DNA of 64,000 bases from JANELJ01 sp024511395 (lineage in GTDB: Bacteria > Pseudomonadota > Gammaproteobacteria > GRL18). Positions 58,637 through 64,000 of the stretch are shown here, piece after piece. The notes beneath the pieces are model-generated. The model was not told the origin of the DNA, ran no database searches, and was given only the letters and a program-made list of their open reading frames with translations. Position 1 is the stretch's first letter. Each line of letters starts with the position of its first letter. A program made the position numbers and the translations under genes. The stretch covers positions 930,001-994,000 of the forward strand of contig OY820613.1 of assembly GCA_963681975.1 (NCBI GenBank). The letters are read 5' to 3'.

Positions 58637-60250
58637 CTAAAGTTTAGAGCGACAGCTCACCCTTGAGATTCCTGTTTCGCTCATACGTTCTTTAACAATT
58701 TGTTTATAACCAGCTGTTTTGAAATTGTTTTTATAACAAAGCTTCAAATCGCCTTAAAATATCCGTATCCGGCGGCTGGAATTTTTGGGACTTACCATCC
58801 CACCAGTCCCTGACTCTAACCTGCGAAAAATACCTTATCAGTCCCATTCGTATTCTTCCGGCAGTAATGGGTGTATTCTTTCGCTAGGGCATATTATCAA
58901 TTAAGCGCAATACCGGGTCCGGACATTTAATAGCCCGCAATTGAGGTATAATATACCCCGGAGCAATAATGTGTACCCATCGATGTAACACCTTCCGGGT
59001 TTTCTGCCAGGTCTGTTTCATGCCCCAGTCATTTTTTAACTGATTGAACAAGGGCTCAATCGACCAGCGCTTTTCATAAGCGACAATAATATCCAGACCA
59101 CTTAACTGCATATCTGTTGACAGTAATAAACGTGGTCTTTTTTTCCCTTTAGAGTCCTCAAACTCACACCAGACAAAGCATACCGACTGGCCATTCAGAA
59201 AGCGGGCTTTAGCCACCGCTGTTCGGTAATTAACCTGCTGTTCACGTCCATACAGGTGTACGGTTTCCTTATTTAAAGGCAGTCGTTTAATTTCTTCTTT
59301 TGTATAACGTGTCCCATATTTTCCGGGTTGTCCCCGGCCTTTACGTTGCCAGGGTCGTTTATATAATACGGTATCGATTCGTACCTGACCTATAACCGTC
59401 ATATTATAAGCCTGTACCGGTTCAATAAAAGAACAGCGCATATACCAACTGTCCACCAATACAGTAACCGCTTTATCTTTTAGCGGTTCCATCAATGCCC
59501 GGATAAGACTTCGGGCAATCACCAGTTTACCACTGTTACCGGCCTGTGGTGTATCTGACTCATGGGGGCCTTTTTGGAATGATGCAGCACGATAGAGTCA
59601 TCTATGGTCAGATAAACCGGATTATCCCCAAACAGCTTTAGAAACAGAGCCGTCCACTGTCTCATCAGTTTAAGATAAGACCAATGACCAGTTTCAAGCC
59701 ATTTATAATAACCGGGCCATTGTCTGGCCATGTCCAGTATCCAGATAGCACTGGTTACAAACCCTGATTGAGTTAATAAACTGCCCATTAGTAACTCAAT
59801 AAAGGTTTTTGCGCTCCTATCCTAAGGGGTAACGCTCGGGTTAAAAATGTTATGTAATAAAACAGTTCACCGGGGATATTGCCGTATCCTTTGGTGTGCA
59901 TTGCGGCCTCCAGAAGTTTGTTTTTTCTTACTGAAGGCCGTTTCTTAAAAGATAGCTCTTTTAAGAAGAAGCAGCAATGCTGCCGAATTTTTGTCAACTG
60001 TTTTTTGCTTTTTTTTATATTTTTTTCCTGTTTTTACTGAATTATTTTGTTTACCTCGGAGTAACAGAGGCCGGGTGTCCCTTGATGAAGTTTCAACAGC
60101 ATGGAGGCTGTCGAAAAGCCTCCATGGATGGATTCACGGCGGCTTCAGCAAGGGATACACGGTTCCTGTTACGGACTATTGGTTAACTGAGGTAATCAAT
60201 AAATTTTAAATGATTCTCCTTTTTGGGGGAGCTGAAACTCTAAACTTTAG
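58637..60250 (-). mobile_element. IS4-family insertion sequence, copy 2 (decayed)
   Basis: The terminal repeats match copy 1 (CTAAAGTTTAGAG at 58637, CTCTAAACTTTAG ending 60250). The 9-bp flanks differ (TCATCTAAA left, TTAATTGAT right), so there is no target duplication. The length is 1614 bp, including an extra stretch of about 80 bp before the transposase and a 124-bp internal deletion compared with copy 1. Confidence 0.9.
58731..59901 (-). pseudogene. IS4-family transposase, copy 2, broken
   Basis: The start is MHTKGYGNIPGELFYY at 59899-59901, preceded by a GGAGG ribosome binding site. The frame then shifts after ALPLRI owing to 5 extra bases, is deleted by 124 bp between two ACACCA repeats (near QIHH), and meets TAG in place of TGG at 58884-58886. 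The Y-R-E-K region is intact. It is inactive. Confidence 0.9.
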
Positions 60251-60288
60251 TTAATTGATAAAATGTGTAAAAATACAGGAAGAGTAAA

Positions 60289-60892
60289 TTGAAGTGCTTA
60301 CAACATCTTTTTGATAATAACCGTGCTTGGGCCAATTCTGTTAAACAGAGAGAGCCGGAATTTTTTCCCGCCTGTCCAACCAGCAATCCCCCGAATATCT
60401 GTGGATAGGCTGTTCAGACAGCCGGGTACCAGCGAATCAGATCACCCGTCTGGAGCCCGGTGAGGTTTTTGTACACCGTAATATTGCCAATGTTGTGGTG
60501 CATACAGATCTGAACTGTCTGTCTGTACTGCAGTATGCGGTTGAAGTATTAAATGTGGAGCATATTATCGTCTGCAGTCATTATGGCTGCGGCGGTGTCC
60601 GGGCGGCTCTGGAGAACCTGGCCTGATTGACAACTGGCTGCGTCACATTAAGGACGTTATTAGTTTTAATGAAGAAAAATTTGAAGGTCTGGAACATGAA
60701 CAGAAGATGGATCTGTTATGTGAGCTGAATGTGCGGGAGCAGGTCACAAATATCTGTAATACCACCATTATTCAGGATGCCTAGAATGCCGGTAAAGAGT
60801 TGTCAGTGCATGGCTGGATCTATAGTGTGGAAAACGGCATTCTAAAAGATCTGGATGCCTGCATGACAGAAAAGGATGTGAAACCTAAATAG
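60289..60892 (+). pseudogene. can: Beta-carbonic anhydrase, broken
   Basis: Carbonic anhydrase interconverts CO2 and bicarbonate. The remnant keeps the zinc-site sequence IGCSDSRVPANQI and SHYGCGGVRAAL, and FVHRNIANVV. It is broken by a frameshift around the T-run near 60363, another near 60625 (ENLA then GLIDNWLRHI in a new frame), and an in-frame TAG at 60781-60783 where DAWNAGKEL would be expected. A TTG at 60289 follows GGAAGAG and may be the start. It lies 39 bp from the IS4 copy 2 end. Confidence 0.88.
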
Positions 60893-60911
60893 CCAGACCT
60901 AAATAAATGCT

Positions 60912-61500
60912 TTAATCTGCCTTAAACCATTTATTATTCATTACCCTGAATACTTTTTCAGGGTAATGGGTTTTCCCCTGGCTGCCATTATAACGTGCCA
61001 GGGCTCGGGAAAGATTGCCTTTTTCAATTTTCAGATAATAACTCAAATATGGTGCAGCCAAAGCGCAGGTTAGTCTGAATATCAAATAGATTATCCTTAG
61101 GATGACAAATTTCCTTTAACCAGAAGGGCATTATCTGCATCAGACCCCGGGCACCGACCCAGGAAATAGCAAAACGGTCAAAATTACTTTCTACTTCTAT
61201 AACTGATAATACCAGTTCCGGCTCCAGTTCGGCACGGGTGGCTTCTTGGTGGACATGCTTTAATATTTCCATGTGTTCCTGTGGGTCCGGTACCTGCTGT
61301 GCCATGCGGGTAGACATATCCAGCAGCCAGACTTCGGCATCAAAACGATCGGTAAAGCCTGATGTATCTTCAATGGCTTCAATCAGTAATTCTTTTAGTT
61401 TTTCATCTATCGGGGTTCGGTAACCATTTTTCTGCATAACGGCTTTTGAGGTGGATTCAGTGGCCAGAACTGATGTGGTAAACAGCCCGGTAAAAAGCAC
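60912..61500 (-). pseudogene. Lytic transglycosylase (SLT domain), frameshifted
   Basis: A lytic transglycosylase cuts the glycan strands of murein. The frame has a signal-like hydrophobic segment (LFTGLFTTSVLA), then the catalytic Glu region VIEVESNFDRFAISWVGARGLMQIMPF. It is shifted in FGCTIFELLSEN, where one extra T in ATATTTGAG changes SYYLKIEKGNLSRALARYNGSQG to an early stop. The original C-terminus ends at TAA at 60912. The start upstream of 61500 has probably been lost to the IS982 element, since no ATG is found. Confidence 0.82.
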
Positions 61501-61593
61501 AAGGACTAAACAGAAAAATAACTGAACCAGCCAGTGTCTGTAATTAACCTGAATTCTGGATAAGAACTAAAAAATATTGAACTAAATGCCTGT

Positions 61594-63645
61594 TGCATAT
61601 TCTGGCCGATCATGAACACTGATTCTGATTTATCGTGAACACTTTTACTGTTTTTCCAGAATCAGTGTTCACGATGGTTCAGAATCCTTTCCCACACATT
61701 GATATTCAATAACTGCTAACCTCCCTGATTTTTATTGGGGAATGGTTATGCCAACAAAGAGACTATCAATGCGACAATTACGAACAATATTAAGACTCAG
61801 ACTGCAAGCCAAACTCAGCCTGCGCCAGATAAAAACCAGCCTGCGATTAAGCCTGGGTGCCGTACAAAAAATCTGCAGTAAAGCAGAGGCTCTTGATCTG
61901 GACTGGCCCGCCATTGAACAACTGGACGATCAACAACTGGCCAGTCGGTTTTACCCCCAGGCCGATACCCGGGTTTCCAGCGCATTCCAGCTCCCTGACT
62001 GGTCAGAGGTCTATCGGGAACTCAAACGCAAAGGAATGACCAGGCTCCTGCTTTGGGAAGAATACACACAACAATACCCAAACCGCTGTTACAGCTATCC
62101 ACAGTACTGCATGCTGTACCAGCAATGGCAAAAGAAACAGAAACGCTCCATGCGTCAGCATCATAAGGCGGGAGAAAAACTCTTTGTTGATTATGCCGGT
62201 CAAACCGTTCCTGTTGTTCAGCAGGACACTGGTGAAATTCAGTTTGCCCGGATTTTTGTTGCCGTATTAGGTGCTTCCAATTACACCTATGCAGAAGCTA
62301 CCTGGAGCCAACGCCTGCCGGACTGGATCGGCAGTCATGTAAGAACCTTTGAATTTATAAAAGGGGTTCCCGTACTGTTAATTCCTGATAATCTTAAAAG
62401 CAGTACCACCCGGGCCTGTCGGTACGATCCGGATATTAATATGTCTTACCAGCAGATGGCGGCTCATTATGGTACAGCCTTCGTTCCTGCCAGACCCCGA
62501 AAGCCTCAGGATAAAGCCAAAGCTGAAGTGGGTGTGCAGATTATAGAACGCTGGATCCTGGCTCGTTTACGTCATCAAACGTTCTTCTCACTGACAGAGC
62601 TCAATCAGCAGATCCATGGCCTGCTTGAAGAGGTCAACAACAAACCCTTTAAGCAGCTTAAAGGCACCCGGCAACAGTGGTTTGACTTGCTGGATAAACC
62701 GGCACTGCTGCCACTGCCCAAACAGGCGTTTGAGTTTACTGAAATCAAAACCGTCAAAGTCAATGTGGATTACCATATTCAGTTTGACGGACACCTGTAT
62801 TCAGTACCTCATCATCTGGTGGGTGAAAAACCGGAAGTGCATGCCAAAGCATTCTTAATAGAGATGTACTTTCATAACCGGTGCATCTGTCAGCATGCCA
62901 GACAATACCATTCTGGTACCACCACCGTACCGGCCCATATGCCAGAGCGCCATAAGAAACACCATCAATGGACACCAGGGCGATTAATGAACTGGGCTAA
63001 GGATATTGATTATCTGCATCCCGGAGGTTTACAGCAATCTGTCATGGCTTCACTTCTGCAATGTGACTGGTTAAACAAAGCTCAGAACATTCTGTTCACT
63101 GGCCCCTGTGGCAGTGGTAAAACCTTTATTGCCTGTGCACCGGGGCATACGGCGTGTATGAAAGGTCATAGTGTTAAATATTACCGGTTGTCCCGGTTAT
63201 TAATGATGCTTACCCGGAGCAAAGCAGACGGTACTTACCTCAAAACACTTCAGTCTCTGGCCAAAACAGAGCTGCTGATCATTGATGACTGGGGACTGGA
63301 ACTGTTAAAAGCGGTACAGCGCAATGACTTAATGGAATTGATGGATGATCGCCATGGACATGCATCAACCATTATGCTCAGTCAGTTACCCACTGATCAG
63401 TGGCATCAGTCTATCGGTGACAATACGATTGCCGATGCCATTTTAGATCGGCTTATGCACAATGCCCACCGACTTAAATTAAAAGGTGAATCGATGCGAA
63501 AAACACGCTCATCATTGACGGATGGTGAACACTTAGGGTAAAAAGACTGTACGCCAATGTGTGGGCAGGGTTGGGTGTTCACGATAGAACAGAATGGGTG
63601 TTCATGATGGATCAGAATTGGTGTTCACCATCAGCAGAATACGCA
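61594..63645 (+). mobile_element. IS21-like element, with fused transposase
   Basis: The 2052-bp element starts TGCATATTCTGG and ends CAGAATACGCA, with repeated TGAACAC/GTGTTCA motifs inside both ends, as in IS21 elements. It is flanked by CCTGT (61589-61593 and 63646-63650). It carries one long reading frame. Confidence 0.88.
61742..63541 (+). CDS. IstA-IstB fusion of an IS21-like element
   Basis: The 599-residue frame joins the first ~430 residues of an IstA transposase to the C-terminal part of an IstB helper ATPase. The IstA part has a helix-turn-helix (about residues 8-55) and DDE residues in FVDYAGQTV, LIPDNLKSS and DKAKAEVGVQ. The IstB part begins at about 430 (GGLQQSVMASLLQCDWL) with Walker A GPCGSGKT and Walker B LLIIDDWGLE. 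The usual IstA tail, IstB start and stop/start junction are missing. This is one in-frame deletion. Function is unlikely without both normal proteins. Confidence 0.88.
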   Translation: MVMPTKRLSMRQLRTILRLRLQAKLSLRQIKTSLRLSLGAVQKICSKAEALDLDWPAIEQLDDQQLASRFYPQADTRVSSAFQLPDWSEVYRELKRKGMTRLLLWEEYTQQYPNRCYSYPQYCMLYQQWQKKQKRSMRQHHKAGEKLFVDYAGQTVPVVQQDTGEIQFARIFVAVLGASNYTYAEATWSQRLPDWIGSHVRTFEFIKGVPVLLIPDNLKSSTTRACRYDPDINMSYQQMAAHYGTAFVPARPRKPQDKAKAEVGVQIIERWILARLRHQTFFSLTELNQQIHGLLEEVNNKPFKQLKGTRQQWFDLLDKPALLPLPKQAFEFTEIKTVKVNVDYHIQFDGHLYSVPHHLVGEKPEVHAKAFLIEMYFHNRCICQHARQYHSGTTTVPAHMPERHKKHHQWTPGRLMNWAKDIDYLHPGGLQQSVMASLLQCDWLNKAQNILFTGPCGSGKTFIACAPGHTACMKGHSVKYYRLSRLLMMLTRSKADGTYLKTLQSLAKTELLIIDDWGLELLKAVQRNDLMELMDDRHGHASTIMLSQLPTDQWHQSIGDNTIADAILDRLMHNAHRLKLKGESMRKTRSSLTDGEHLG

Positions 63646-63707
63646 CCTGTTTCTCGATCAGATCATTTAATGACCAAATCAAATGAATTTGAACAAGGAA
63701 CAGGCAA

Positions 63708-64000
63708 GTGACTACTATAGATGAATTGTATTGTAATATTGATGATTTCAACCAGTTCTTTTATCCTGAATGGGAAAAAACACTGCTGGAATCCGGTGAT
63801 AAAAAGAGAAGACGACAAGGTGTAATGAGCCCCGGTGAACTGATGACTATCCTGATTAACTTTCATCAGTCACATTACAAAGATTTTAAGAGTTATTATT
63901 TATGCCATGTGCATCAACATCTTAGGAAAGAGTTTCCAAATTTATTGAGCTATAGCCGTTTCCTGTGAGTGATGTCATCGGTGTTGCCATTATGCGCTTA
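63708..64000 (+). pseudogene. IS982-family transposase, copy 2, early stop, window-truncated
   Basis: It reads MTTIDELYCNIDDFNQFF as in copy 1 up to LSYSRFL, then TGA at 63966-63968, where copy 1 has GGA (LGVMSS). A 3-bp deletion (GTACTGGTG to GTGTTG) follows. The rest lies outside the window. Confidence 0.85.

Larger units (their letters stand above)
61546..64000 (+). mobile_element. IS982-family insertion sequence, copy 2 (interrupted, continues past the window)
   Basis: The left end AACCTGAATTCTGGATAAGAAC starts at 61546. After about 48 bp it is interrupted by an IS21-like element (61594-63645) that duplicated CCTGT. It then resumes with the transposase and runs off the window. Confidence 0.85.

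Noticed and set aside
58637..60250. Recent transposition of IS4 copy 2
   Set aside because: There is no matching target duplication and the transposase is broken in three ways, so it is an old or rearranged copy.

Overview
The window is chromosomal DNA from a gammaproteobacterium. The evidence is the single 16S-tRNA-Ala-23S-5S operon, the gene order argC / DUF6776-like / bactofilin / erpA / ... / anmK / M23 peptidase / tyrS, and the protein types (class Ia NrdAB, NhaD, ParC, HemL, HemJ, Mpl, UbiX, ErpA). The species cannot be named from sequence alone. The chromosome looks eroding: at least ten insertion-sequence (IS) copies of seven families are present, several nested, and many are themselves decayed. 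Broken host genes (carbonic anhydrase, a LON-domain protein, a lytic transglycosylase, a PAS-GGDEF-EAL protein, an hsdR fragment, probably bactofilin) lie beside them. By inference this suits a lineage with relaxed selection, such as a host-associated or otherwise small-population bacterium. No prophage or CRISPR array was seen.

Layout. 1-4.4 kb: class Ia ribonucleotide reductase nrdAB on the minus strand, preceded by a cobalamin riboswitch, a hairpin that can hide the nrdA ribosome binding site, and probable NrdR boxes. 4.5-14.3 kb: a hotdog-like protein, TrkH potassium uptake, a SulP anion permease, a phosphoethanolamine transferase, and an NtrC-type regulator without its GAFTGA loop next to its histidine kinase. 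14.5-20 kb: an IS4-family copy just upstream of nhaD, then parC. 20-23.9 kb: an IS3-family element split by an IS5-family element, abutting a frameshifted IS982-family element. 23.9-27 kb: an AbiE type IV toxin-antitoxin pair with two palindromic operators, an hsdR remnant and an IS630-family copy. 27-30.8 kb: hemL, thiE, thiD, hemJ and a TlpA-like thioredoxin gene. 31-39.5 kb: argC, a coiled-coil membrane protein, bactofilin, erpA, citrate synthase, anmK, an M23 peptidase and tyrS. 39.5-45.7 kb: the rRNA operon. 45.7-54.5 kb: two inverted IS5-family copies around a membrane protein gene, mpl and ubiX, the second splitting a LON-domain gene, then a DedA protein and an ABC-2 exporter. 54.6-64 kb: decayed ISAs1, IS630, IS4, IS982 and IS21 elements around a truncated GGDEF-EAL gene, tRNA-Val, a carbonic anhydrase pseudogene and a lytic transglycosylase pseudogene.

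How the parts work together. nrdAB appears to be turned down when B12 is plentiful, which predicts a B12-dependent (class II) reductase elsewhere in the genome. argC, hemL/hemJ and thiD/thiE are core biosynthesis; anmK, mpl and the M23 peptidase are cell-wall recycling and remodelling. The most unusual sequence signals are the B12 control of a B12-independent reductase, a perfect 31-bp inverted repeat starting at the CCA end of tRNA-Ala inside the rRNA spacer, a dispersed heptamer-based repeat (AGCGTTC unit) at rRNA spacers and IS junctions, an IS3-family element carrying two opposed DnaA-box-like sites in a long hairpin, an IstA-IstB fusion, and the GAFTGA-less regulator.
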